DNA of 6,046 bases. Source: Pseudomonadota bacterium. GTDB taxonomy: Bacteria > Pseudomonadota > Gammaproteobacteria > Burkholderiales > Burkholderiaceae_B. Numbering within the stretch: the first letter of the stretch is position 1; the number at the start of each line of letters is the position of its first letter. The stretch lies in contig JAJYRX010000096.1 in assembly GCA_021793875.1 (NCBI GenBank), forward strand, positions 1 through 6,046, written 5' to 3'. The position numbers and the translations under genes were made by a program. Below the pieces are notes generated by a model. That model saw only the letters and a program-made list of their open reading frames with translations. It was not told where the DNA came from and did no database searches. Shown here piece by piece: positions 1-6,046 of the stretch.

Positions 1-460
1 GCCAATTGTGACTTTGCGCAATTTGCAAACCACCCAAAGTAAGTTTGTCTATAGACGCTGTTATTGGTATTGACGGCATAGAGAACGGTTCATTGTTATC
101 TTTTTTATCGCTCTGTTCTGCCACATGGACCTGCAAACAACCAACGTATATTTCATTTACTTGTAAATGCCGTTCAAGAAGGCGCTTCCAGTCCACCTCA
201 AGATAAATGTTTGAACTGCGTATATGAGCCTGATCAAGAGGCAGGGTAAGCCTTCCTAGCCTTAAGCCATCCCAAACACTGCCAGAAACCTCTAAAACAC
301 TGCCACCAAGGGGGCGCACCGCCGTAACTAAAGCCCAACGTGCACCCGCGGTTGTAGTTAAAACCCAATACAGAAAACCTGCTAACACCAATAATAATAT
401 GGTGATAATAGGACCTGCCCATATAAGAGTACGCTTTAACCAGCTGCGTTTATGACTCAA
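1..460 (-). CDS. tamB: TamB, translocation and assembly module inner-membrane subunit (N-terminal part, truncated by window edge)
   Basis: TamB is anchored in the inner membrane and spans the periplasm as a long beta-helical protein that works with the outer-membrane barrel TamA in outer-membrane biogenesis and lipid transport. Only the first 153 residues are present; the frame stays open through the left edge. The N-terminus has a basic stretch (KRSWLKR), then one hydrophobic anchor at about residues 11-35, then the family-typical pattern: TTTAGARWAL (about 35-44), EVSGSVWDGLRLGRLTL (about 57-73), a VDWKRLL segment (about 89-95) and an IDKLTLGGLQI segment (about 137-147). I chose the TTG at 460-458 as start because it overlaps the tamA stop as TTGA, has an AGGGA ribosome-binding site at 472-468 with a 7-nt spacer, and puts the basic residues and anchor at the very N-terminus; no ATG lies in this frame before the anchor. 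The family is usually well over 1000 residues, so most of the gene is outside. The family call is secure; the start is probable. Confidence 0.9.
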   Translation of the reverse strand, partial: MSHKRSWLKRTLIWAGPIITILLLVLAGFLYWVLTTTAGARWALVTAVRPLGGSVLEVSGSVWDGLRLGRLTLPLDQAHIRSSNIYLEVDWKRLLERHLQVNEIYVGCLQVHVAEQSDKKDNNEPFSMPSIPITASIDKLTLGGLQIAQSHNW

Positions 461-2229
461 AACGCTATCCCTAATGAAAAATGAAGACGCAGACGCTTAT
501 CTCGCTGACCATATGCAAGGCTTACGGAAAATGGGCCGGCTGGTGTTCTATATGTAACACCAGTTCCGTAACCAACATGCCATTTTAGATCTTTGAATGA
601 TGGCGCAGCATCACCAGCGTCAACAAAAAGGTTCATACCCAATTCTGGAGTGAAATAATATGTGTATTCAAGACTAAGAACGGCTAGGGCCTCGGCACCA
701 ATAATTGCATCACCATGCTCAATACCTATACTCTGATAGCGGTATCCACGTATTGTTCTAGAGCCTCCTGTGCGGTATCCAAAATCTTCTGGTAGCCGGC
801 TTGTTTTAGTCCAAACCTTACCAACCTCACCCCTGAGGCTTAAGACATCATGCTTACCTATATCCCACCACTTTTGAGCTCTAAGGCTGCTACGATAAAA
901 CGGCTCGGACTTATCCAATGTTAAGCCTGCCCCCAACCCAAACTCTATAAGATTACCTTCTCGCGGGTCGTATATATTATTAACGTCACGCCTACGCCAT
1001 GTCCATGTTGCCACTCCGGTAGGTACCGAGAATTTTTCGGCACCCTTATATCGGGTAGTGTCATGAGCAACAACAAGGCCTAATCGCGTCATGTAATCGA
1101 CTCTACTATCACCTGCAGCCTTGCGTTCTTGTGTTCTATTCCAGCCTATACCAACGCGGGTATTACGTACACCTTGTATGTCTGACCTGTCAGCTAGAAC
1201 TCCAACACTATCAACAAACCCTGAGTAGGTTGGTGGAAAATGCACATCTAGGAAAGCCCTTTGCCGTTTTTTATCAACCCCCAATCCGGTTTCTAGTTGA
1301 ACCGGCTCACCAAAAACTACATTTTGCCTATATAAAAACTCTGCTCGTGGACCATTATCGCTATCGACCCCAAGTGAAGTGCGTATTATGCGAGCAGCGC
1401 CCTCGGCCACTTGCACTCGCACAGGCAGCTGTATCTCGTCATTAGCAAGAACCCTCTGACCGGCATCATCAGGGTTTAACGTGACAAAAGCACCCCTGAA
1501 AAAAGCTGTTGAATTTAGCGCTTGTTGCCAGTTTTCTAGTAGCTCCTGATCATAAGCATCACCTTCACTATACTTAACATATCGCTCAACCAATTTACGT
1601 GGCACACGCTTAAGCCCGAATACTTGCAGCTCACCCATACGAACCTTAGGACCACTATTTACGCGCACAGACAAGTCAGCCTTTGATTCGTCAGCTCGAA
1701 TTGTTGCTTTGGTACGGCTAAGGCGGGCAAAATAAAAGTCTTTACGGCTAACCTCATACAGCAAGTCTTCTTTAGCCTTGCTCCAGGAGGCATTTATAAA
1801 TGGCATATCTTTGGTAAGAGGCCAATCGTCTCGTAGGGTATTTACTCGGTCTTCATACTCAGGACGTGTTATATGACCTGTAAAGTCTATATTGACGTCT
1901 CGTATTACAGTTCTTTCACCAGGCTCTATTGTGATGTCCCATGTTTCTCCACCGACATCCTGACCCGCCTCTAGAGTAACAACAGGAGTAAAGTACCCTT
2001 GGGTTTCAAGCGCAGATAACGTTGCCTGGTGTGCACGACGACGCAGGCGTGAAACTTCACCTCCGTCCTGATCTTCTGTTAACCGGGTAATGGCCTCAAC
2101 AGCCTCATTTATTGAGCCCAAAGCCGCTGGTGGCACACCACCCGGATCAATAATAACGGTTGGAGCCTGAGCAAACGAAAGCCCCACCGTAAATGTAAAA
2201 ATCAAGGCACCTGCGTTTATACGTCGCAT
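457..2229 (-). CDS. tamA: TamA, outer-membrane translocation and assembly module barrel protein (Omp85/BamA superfamily)
   Basis: This 590-residue protein is a full-length TamA-type Omp85 protein. Residues 1-22 form a signal peptide (basic start MRR, hydrophobic core, likely cut after SFA or QA at 20-22). Residues about 30-275 are the periplasmic POTRA region, probably three domains, with glycine-rich turns such as TIEPGERTVIRDV (about 100-112) and GPKVRMGELQVFGLKRV (about 193-209). From about 280 to 590 the alternating pattern and DxR turns fit a 16-strand beta-barrel. The diagnostic lid-loop motif TIRGYRYQSIG is at about 492-502 (RGY at 494-496), and the chain ends in an aromatic residue (GIAF), as outer-membrane barrels need for BAM recognition. 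Family length is about 580-600. It partners with TamB encoded immediately downstream with a 4-nt overlap. The start at 2229 gives an intact signal peptide but has no good ribosome-binding site; AAGG lies 16 nt upstream, too far to be normal, so translation may depend on coupling to apbC. Confidence 0.93.
   Translation of the reverse strand: MRRINAGALIFTFTVGLSFAQAPTVIIDPGGVPPAALGSINEAVEAITRLTEDQDGGEVSRLRRRAHQATLSALETQGYFTPVVTLEAGQDVGGETWDITIEPGERTVIRDVNIDFTGHITRPEYEDRVNTLRDDWPLTKDMPFINASWSKAKEDLLYEVSRKDFYFARLSRTKATIRADESKADLSVRVNSGPKVRMGELQVFGLKRVPRKLVERYVKYSEGDAYDQELLENWQQALNSTAFFRGAFVTLNPDDAGQRVLANDEIQLPVRVQVAEGAARIIRTSLGVDSDNGPRAEFLYRQNVVFGEPVQLETGLGVDKKRQRAFLDVHFPPTYSGFVDSVGVLADRSDIQGVRNTRVGIGWNRTQERKAAGDSRVDYMTRLGLVVAHDTTRYKGAEKFSVPTGVATWTWRRRDVNNIYDPREGNLIEFGLGAGLTLDKSEPFYRSSLRAQKWWDIGKHDVLSLRGEVGKVWTKTSRLPEDFGYRTGGSRTIRGYRYQSIGIEHGDAIIGAEALAVLSLEYTYYFTPELGMNLFVDAGDAAPSFKDLKWHVGYGTGVTYRTPAGPFSVSLAYGQRDKRLRLHFSLGIAF
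468..472 (-). promoter_or_regulatory. Shine-Dalgarno sequence for tamB
   Basis: AGGGA on the minus strand lies inside the last codons of tamA, 7 nt before the TTG proposed as tamB start. It supports that non-ATG start and suggests translational coupling of tamA and tamB. Confidence 0.6.
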
Positions 2230-2240
2230 TTGTATTTTTA

Positions 2241-3326
2241 TTAAACCTTACGCGCAACCACAGTTGGAGTGAATGCTGAGTTATCTTCCGGTAAAAGTGA
2301 AACATTGGCTGCAACCTGTAGCGCAATACGACGATACATTTGCGCAACCTCCCCTTCTGGCTCTGCTGAAACTGTCGGGTTACCCGAGTCAGTTTGTGTT
2401 CGTATACCCATTTTTAGAGGCAATGCTCCAAGCCAAGGCTGGTTATACTGAGCAGCCACCTTGCGCCCACCTTCTTCACCAAAAATAGCTTCTACATGCC
2501 CGCAGTTAGAACATATATGCGTAGACATGTTCTCAACTATACCCAGAATTGGCACATCAACTTTCTGGAACATGCGTAGACCTCGTCTGACATCCGCAAG
2601 GGCCAGGTCTTGTGGTGTGGTAACTATAACAGCGCCAACCAACGGTACTCTCTGAGCCATTGTAAGAGCTATATCGCCTGTACCAGGGGGCATATCTATA
2701 ACGAGGAAGTCGAGATCTTTCCAGTTAGTTTGTGTAAGAAGCTGCGTAAGAGCCTGCGTAACCATAGGACCACGCCAAATGGTGGGAGCGTCTTCATCTA
2801 ACAAAAAGCCTATTGAGTTCGCCTGCACATCGTGGCCAACTAGTGGATCCATGGTTTTGCCATCTACACTTTTAGGCTTACCTGATAAACCAAGCATTAT
2901 TGGAACACTAGGGCCATATATGTCGGCATCAAGTAGGCCAACCTTTGCCCCTAAGTCACGCAAAGCCAAGGTAAGGTTAACAGCAGTGGTACTTTTACCA
3001 ACGCCCCCTTTGCCCGAAGCTACAGCAATAATATTACGCACCCCTTCATGTGGCCTAAGGCCTTTTTGAACTGCTCTAGAGATTATTTTACTTTTTACTT
3101 CCAAAGAGTTTAGCTGGGCTCCGGTTGATTGCACAGCTTGTGAAATACGCTCGCGTATTTCATCTTGAGCATTATTAGCTGGATAAGGTAGGGTTATTTC
3201 AACGTCTGCGGAATTTGAACTTATGCTGATTTTGCAGTTCTCATCAGATATATCTAGACGCTTGTGAGTATGTGGGTCTGTAACACTTCCTAGTGCTTCA
3301 CGTATGCTTTCAATACTAATGTTCAT
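2241..3326 (-). CDS. apbC: Mrp/ApbC/NBP35-family iron-sulfur cluster carrier ATPase
   Basis: Cytosolic P-loop ATPase of 361 residues that in this family binds an Fe-S cluster and passes it to apoproteins. The N-terminal 80 residues are an MIP18/DUF59-like domain (pattern IREALGSVTDP at about 8-18). The deviant Walker A/P-loop GKGGVGKST is at 105-113, with LLDADIYGPS at about 131-140, the conserved DMPPGTGD at 211-218, and the cluster-binding CxxC at C272 and C275 (ICSNCGH), followed by FGEEGG. All family landmarks are present and length is normal. The ATG at 3326 has AAGG at 3337-3334 with a 7-nt spacer. It ends in tandem TAA codons and tamA starts 11 nt later, so it is likely the first gene of an apbC-tamA-tamB operon. 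It is divergent from the small membrane protein gene and metG. No cysteine desulfurase or scaffold gene is in view, so its Fe-S role rests on family knowledge. Confidence 0.95.
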   Translation of the reverse strand: MNISIESIREALGSVTDPHTHKRLDISDENCKISISSNSADVEITLPYPANNAQDEIRERISQAVQSTGAQLNSLEVKSKIISRAVQKGLRPHEGVRNIIAVASGKGGVGKSTTAVNLTLALRDLGAKVGLLDADIYGPSVPIMLGLSGKPKSVDGKTMDPLVGHDVQANSIGFLLDEDAPTIWRGPMVTQALTQLLTQTNWKDLDFLVIDMPPGTGDIALTMAQRVPLVGAVIVTTPQDLALADVRRGLRMFQKVDVPILGIVENMSTHICSNCGHVEAIFGEEGGRKVAAQYNQPWLGALPLKMGIRTQTDSGNPTVSAEPEGEVAQMYRRIALQVAANVSLLPEDNSAFTPTVVARKV

Positions 3327-3333
3327 AAACGGG

Positions 3334-3337
3334 CCTT
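3334..3337 (-). promoter_or_regulatory. Shine-Dalgarno sequence for apbC
   Basis: AAGG within GTAAGG on the minus strand, 7 nt before the apbC ATG. It fixes that start; the next in-frame Met would remove the N-terminal domain. Confidence 0.55.
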
Positions 3338-3353
3338 ACAATCAAAATTAACA

Positions 3354-3403
3354 CCAAGGTATTAGAATAACCAAATAATGCATAAATGCCCTGATAACCT
3401 TGG
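3354..3403. repeat. Inverted repeat CCAAGGT / ACCTTGG in the divergent region
   Basis: CCAAGGT at 3354-3360 is the exact reverse complement of ACCTTGG at 3397-3403. The arms extend imperfectly inward (CCAAGGTATTAG against CTGATAACCTTGG). The 36-nt centre is long for a hairpin, so a pair of protein half-sites is as likely as an RNA structure. No match to a named operator is recognised. Confidence 0.4.
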
Positions 3404-3407
3404 CATT
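3385..3407. repeat. Inverted repeat AATGCC / GGCATT overlapping the possible -35 region
   Basis: AATGCC at 3385-3390 and GGCATT at 3402-3407 are perfect 6-nt arms separated by 11 nt. They flank the CTGATA proposed as -35 of the rightward promoter, a position where a bound protein would block or help RNA polymerase. Function is inference only. Confidence 0.35.
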
Positions 3408-3419
3408 ACAACGTACAAT
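3391..3419 (+). promoter_or_regulatory. Possible sigma70 promoter for the small membrane-protein gene
   Basis: CTGATA (3391-3396, 4 of 6 consensus) is followed after 17 nt by TACAAT (3414-3419, 5 of 6). Transcription would begin about 7 nt after the -10, which is at or next to the ATG at 3427, implying a leaderless or nearly leaderless mRNA. An AT-rich region produces such matches by chance, so this is tentative. Confidence 0.35.
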
Positions 3420-3426
3420 ATAAATT

Positions 3427-3690
3427 ATGAATACTTTAACTTACGCAATACGTTTTATAGTACTAATGTTGCTTGGCGTGCTGGGAGCTGCCATGGCAGT
3501 AGTGTTTATGGTGTCTACTGCTATAGCAATTGGTGTTTTATACGTTGTAGCACGCATAAAAGGTCGCCCATTTGGCGTACGTGCCTATTGGGCACAACGC
3601 CAAGCACAACGCAATGGTACCCGAACCTACACAGGATCATCGTATAACGACCCAAATGTTATAGATGTAAAGGCTCGTGAACTTCATTAG
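3427..3690 (+). CDS. Small conserved-type inner-membrane protein of unknown function
   Basis: An 87-residue protein. Residues about 8-42 are strongly hydrophobic (one long or two short closely spaced membrane segments), followed by a basic linker with RIKGRPFGVRAYW (about 43-55), a polar glutamine/arginine-rich stretch, and an acidic-to-basic C-terminal tail, NDPNVIDVKARELH (about 74-87). By the positive-inside rule the basic C-terminal half is probably cytoplasmic. From memory, similar short hypothetical proteins in Burkholderiales share a hydrophobic N-terminus, a TGRP-like linker and a terminal VIDVEARE-type motif; this could not be checked. The reading frame is coding-like (hydrophobic block, ordered tail), unlike the overlapping frame at 3378-3647. 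It has no Shine-Dalgarno sequence before the ATG. It sits between apbC and metG, on the metG strand, with 168 bp before metG. No function is assigned. Confidence 0.78.
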   Translation: MNTLTYAIRFIVLMLLGVLGAAMAVVFMVSTAIAIGVLYVVARIKGRPFGVRAYWAQRQAQRNGTRTYTGSSYNDPNVIDVKARELH

Positions 3691-3796
3691 CTTGGCAGCA
3701 TCAGAGCATTTTAGCTTTGTAAGCACTAGTATGCTACGTTTTAGCTATCGCTTTATCAAAAAAGTTCACAATACTTAACCTGTAATCAAGCAGCAC

Positions 3797-3824
3797 TTCA
3801 AATCTAAGCAGGACAGGATAAAAT
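3797..3824 (+). promoter_or_regulatory. Possible sigma70 promoter for metG
   Basis: TTCAAA (3797-3802, 4 of 6) and TAAAAT (3819-3824, 5 of 6) are separated by 16 nt, giving a predicted start near 3831 and a leader of about 28 nt. The -10 lies in the centre of the GGACA/TGTCC inverted repeat. This is the best pair seen in the 168-bp gap upstream of metG, but it is not strong. Confidence 0.4.
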
Positions 3825-3836
3825 CTATGCTTGTCC
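3806..3836. repeat. Overlapping inverted repeats upstream of metG
   Basis: GGACA at 3811-3815 pairs with TGTCC at 3832-3836 (16-nt centre), and AAGCA at 3806-3810 pairs with TGCTT at 3828-3832 (17-nt centre). The two pairings share one base and exclude each other. Both surround the possible metG -10 element. They could be a protein site; arms of five bases can also arise by chance. Confidence 0.3.
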
Positions 3837-3858
3837 GGTAATCCTTTTTTGTCAAAAC

Positions 3859-5934
3859 ATGTCGCGCACAATATTTGTTACTACCGCTCTTCCCTACGCT
3901 AATGGATCATTTCATATTGGCCACATAATGGAATATATACAGGCTGATATTTGGGTACGAACCATGCGAATGTCTGGCCACACCGTGCATTTTGTATGTG
4001 CAGATGACGCACATGGTGCACCAATAATGCTAAAAGCAGAAAGCGAAGGTATAAGCCCGCGCGAGCTAGTAAAAAGGTATGCTGCAGAGCGTCCACAATA
4101 TTTAAATGGGTTCCACATAGAGTTTGACCACTGGCACTCTACATCGTCACCTGAAAACATTGAGCTATCACAATCAATCTATAAAGACCTTAAAGAGTCT
4201 GGTCTTATATACAGCAAAACCATAGAGCAGTTCTTTGATCCGGTTAAGGGTATGTTTTTACCCGACAGATACATAAAAGGACAATGCCCTCACTGTAAAG
4301 CGCAAGATCAATATGGTGACTCTTGTGAGTCTTGTAGCGCAGTATACCGACCTACCGAACTAATAGATCCATACTCAACGCTCACAAACGCAACACCTAT
4401 ACTAAAGTCTTCCGAGCACTTCTTCTTTAGACTTTCAGACCCCAGATGTGTAGAGTTTTTACGTAAATGGACTAATGGCCAAAGCAGCAATGGTATGTCT
4501 CATTTACAACCCGAGGTGCTGGCAAAAACCCGCGAATGGCTGGGCGAGTCGCAAGACTCAGAGGCAAGCCTTAATGACTGGGATATATCGCGTGACGAGC
4601 CATACTATGGCATTCCTATACCAGACGCACCGGGCAAATACTTTTATGTTTGGCTAGATGCACCTGTAGGGTATCTTGCTTCCCTTAAAGCATATTGTAA
4701 AAAACAGGGTATAGACTACGACGACCTAATGGATGTAAATGGCAGTACCGAGCAAATACACTTCATTGGTAAAGATATAGTTTATTTTCACGCGCTCTTT
4801 TGGCCTGCTATGCTTAAATTTTCTGGAAGGAAAACACCAGATAACCTGCATGTGCATGGGTTCATAACCGTTAGCGGTGAAAAAATGTCAAAAAGCCGAG
4901 GCACTGGTATATCACCTATTAAATACCTCGATATTGGCATGAATGCCGAATGGATGCGATATTACATAGCAGCAAAGCTAAACGCCTCAGTTGAAGATAT
5001 AGACTTCAACCCTGACGACTTCATGACTAGAGTTAATAGTGACCTTGTAGGAAAATATGTAAATATTGCCAGTAGAGCAGCTGGGTTTATAAGCAAACAT
5101 TTTAATGGTCAGCTGGCCTACGTAGGCAATACAGATGCACTTATAACTGCACAAAAAGATGCGGCTGAGCCCGTGCGTAAAGCTTTCGAAGCACGAGAAT
5201 ATGGGCGCGCCATAAGACTGGCCATGTCTTACGCTGATACTGTAAACCAGGCATTTGATAATGCAAAACCGTGGCTAATTGCAAAAGACATAAAGCAGGC
5301 CAATCACGAACAAAAAGCACAATTACAAGATATATGCTCTCGTGCGCTGGCTGGTTTCAAAGCTTTAACAATAATGCTAGCACCGGTTCTTCCAAACTTG
5401 GCAAATACAGTTGCTAATAATCTTTTTTCTGACGAAACACCATATAAGTGGTCAGACATAAGCTCTTTACCACAACAAATTCAGCCGTTTAAGCATCTTA
5501 TGAAGCGTGTAGAACCCACACATCTGGACGCTTTGTTAGAAGCACCGGAAGAAGATAACAATCAAGCTTTGCCCGGTGGAGAAGCTATTGCAGAAACCAT
5601 AGATATAAAAGACTTCATGAAAATCGATCTGCGCGTTGCTCGCATAATTAATTGTGAGCATGTAGAAGGGTCTGACAAACTTCTAAGACTAGTTCTTGAT
5701 GTTGGTGAAGGTAAAACCCGACAAGTGTTTTCAGGCATAAAGTCTTCATATGAACCTAAAGATTTAATAAACAAGCTAACCGTGGTAGTTGCTAATCTAG
5801 CACCAAGGAAAATGCGTTTTGGCATCTCTGAAGGAATGGTTCTAGCCGCGTCTCATGCTAATGAAAAAAACAATCCAGGTCTTTATATATTAGAGCCATG
5901 GCCCGGAGCAGAACCAGGTTTGCGCATAACTTAA
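3859..5934 (+). CDS. metG: Methionine--tRNA ligase (MetRS), class I, with C-terminal tRNA-binding domain
   Basis: Cytosolic enzyme that charges tRNA-Met and initiator tRNA with methionine using ATP. The 691-residue chain is full length for the long, dimeric MetG form. The Rossmann-fold catalytic core carries [11 protein letters not shown] with the HIGH motif at 19-22. A zinc knuckle in the connective-peptide insert has C143, C146, C156 and C159 (CPHC and CESC). [10 protein letters not shown] is at about 263-272, [18 protein letters not shown] at about 302-319 and KMSKS at 342-346. The alpha-helical anticodon-binding domain spans about 385-550, with NxxKPW-type residues at about 467-472. After a linker, residues about 579-691 form the EMAPII/Trbp111-like OB-fold ([16 protein letters not shown], then [20 protein letters not shown]) that aids tRNA binding and dimerisation. 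The start at 3859 gives the standard [17 protein letters not shown]-terminus. No Shine-Dalgarno sequence precedes it; a pyrimidine run, CCTTTTTT, lies 10-17 nt upstream. Ile codons are mostly ATA. Confidence 0.98.
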   Translation: MSRTIFVTTALPYANGSFHIGHIMEYIQADIWVRTMRMSGHTVHFVCADDAHGAPIMLKAESEGISPRELVKRYAAERPQYLNGFHIEFDHWHSTSSPENIELSQSIYKDLKESGLIYSKTIEQFFDPVKGMFLPDRYIKGQCPHCKAQDQYGDSCESCSAVYRPTELIDPYSTLTNATPILKSSEHFFFRLSDPRCVEFLRKWTNGQSSNGMSHLQPEVLAKTREWLGESQDSEASLNDWDISRDEPYYGIPIPDAPGKYFYVWLDAPVGYLASLKAYCKKQGIDYDDLMDVNGSTEQIHFIGKDIVYFHALFWPAMLKFSGRKTPDNLHVHGFITVSGEKMSKSRGTGISPIKYLDIGMNAEWMRYYIAAKLNASVEDIDFNPDDFMTRVNSDLVGKYVNIASRAAGFISKHFNGQLAYVGNTDALITAQKDAAEPVRKAFEAREYGRAIRLAMSYADTVNQAFDNAKPWLIAKDIKQANHEQKAQLQDICSRALAGFKALTIMLAPVLPNLANTVANNLFSDETPYKWSDISSLPQQIQPFKHLMKRVEPTHLDALLEAPEEDNNQALPGGEAIAETIDIKDFMKIDLRVARIINCEHVEGSDKLLRLVLDVGEGKTRQVFSGIKSSYEPKDLINKLTVVVANLAPRKMRFGISEGMVLAASHANEKNNPGLYILEPWPGAEPGLRIT

Positions 5935-5943
5935 TTTTCACAA

Positions 5944-6046
5944 ATGGGTAAGCACTTTGATAAAAAGCGCCAGGAGGCAGGACAGCGTAGCACTCTTGTG
6001 AGTGTGATGGTAAATGTGTCGCTTACCATATTGCAGCTAAGATCGG
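5944..6046 (+). CDS. Probable cation diffusion facilitator (CDF) family metal transporter, N-terminal fragment
   Basis: Only the first 34 residues are present, running off the right edge. After a polar, basic start (MGKHFDKKRQEAGQ) comes RSTLVSVMVNVSLTILQL, which matches the conserved opening of transmembrane helix 1 of CDF transporters (pattern of R-x-T-x-V-S-x-x-x-N-x-x-L-T-x-x-Q). These inner-membrane proteins export divalent cations such as zinc or iron in exchange for protons. The ATG lies 9 nt after the metG stop, so it is probably co-transcribed with metG. There is no ribosome-binding site in front of it. AGGAGG inside the gene (5970-5975) is not placed to serve any good downstream start. 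The last two residues, R-S at 6040-6045, interrupt the hydrophobic helix and may be adapter sequence (see findings). The family call rests on a short segment. Confidence 0.6.
   Translation, partial: MGKHFDKKRQEAGQRSTLVSVMVNVSLTILQLRS

Larger units (their letters stand above)
3327..3426. promoter_or_regulatory. Divergent intergenic promoter region between apbC and the small membrane-protein gene
   Basis: This 100-bp AT-rich stretch is the only place from which the leftward operon and the rightward genes can both be started within the window. It contains two overlapping inverted repeats (listed separately) and a plausible rightward promoter. I could not find a convincing sigma70 -35/-10 pair for apbC; TTGGTT with a 17-nt spacer to TTAATT is weak. 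Confidence 0.55.

Noticed and set aside
234..422. Minus-strand 62-codon open frame near the left edge
   Set aside because: It is an alternative frame of tamB; the tamB frame shows the anchor and the family motifs across the same bases.
1131..1445. Plus-strand 104-codon open frame antisense to tamA
   Set aside because: It is a shadow of the barrel and POTRA coding sequence, with no ribosome-binding site and no recognisable domain.
3378..3647. Plus-strand 89-codon open frame overlapping the small membrane protein gene and starting earlier
   Set aside because: Its product is rich in Cys, Tyr, Trp, Ser and Thr with no domain pattern, and it would occupy the divergent promoter region; the frame at 3427-3690 has a clear membrane block and ordered tail.
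3705..3735. Stem-loop after the small gene as a transcription terminator
   Set aside because: The stem is short and AT-rich and is not followed by a T-tract, so an intrinsic terminator is not supported.
3731..3778. Possible 15-residue leader peptide upstream of metG (ATG to TAA)
   Set aside because: No ribosome-binding site, no run of Met codons that would suggest attenuation, and it lies upstream of the best metG promoter.
5970..5975. AGGAGG as a ribosome-binding site for a later start of the CDF gene
   Set aside because: The next in-frame start codons (GTG/ATG) are more than 15 nt away and lie inside the first membrane helix, which would delete conserved residues.
1..6046. Search for a novel defence, mobile or biosynthetic system
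   Set aside because: All large genes are recognisable housekeeping or envelope-assembly genes; no transposase, integrase, repeat array, toxin-antitoxin pair or unusual multi-gene cassette is visible.

Overview
The window reads as part of a Gram-negative proteobacterial chromosome, most likely a betaproteobacterium of the Burkholderiales (Alcaligenaceae-like). This is inferred from the MetRS and TamB sequence style, the divergent apbC/metG arrangement, and a small membrane protein whose C-terminal end resembles one I recall from that order. The base composition (by eye, low-to-mid forties % GC, with heavy use of the AUA codon in metG) is low for that order and suggests a reduced or AT-drifting lineage. 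The genus cannot be named from the sequence.

Left half (minus strand, read right to left): apbC/mrp (Fe-S cluster carrier ATPase), then tamA (outer-membrane Omp85-family barrel with a POTRA region), then the start of tamB (inner-membrane-anchored partner of TamA), which runs off the left edge. Spacing is 11 nt between apbC and tamA. A 4-nt TTGA overlap joins tamA to tamB, so this is very probably one operon. TamA and TamB form the translocation and assembly module across the envelope. ApbC is a cytosolic housekeeping protein that appears to be co-transcribed with them.

Middle: a 100-bp divergent intergenic region (3327-3426) with inverted repeats and a possible promoter. It is followed on the plus strand by a short gene for an 87-residue membrane protein of unknown function, and then a 168-bp leader region in front of metG.

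Right half (plus strand): metG, a full-length methionyl-tRNA synthetase with zinc knuckle, HIGH, KMSKS and a C-terminal tRNA-binding domain. Nine nucleotides later comes the start of a probable cation diffusion facilitator (CDF) metal transporter, cut by the right edge. The last seven bases equal the start of the common Illumina adapter and break the expected membrane helix, so the right edge may be an untrimmed contig end.

No RNA genes, mobile elements, CRISPR arrays or long repeats were seen. The content is mostly housekeeping. The least explained items are the small membrane protein, the structured divergent promoter region, and the general lack of Shine-Dalgarno sequences in front of four of the six genes.
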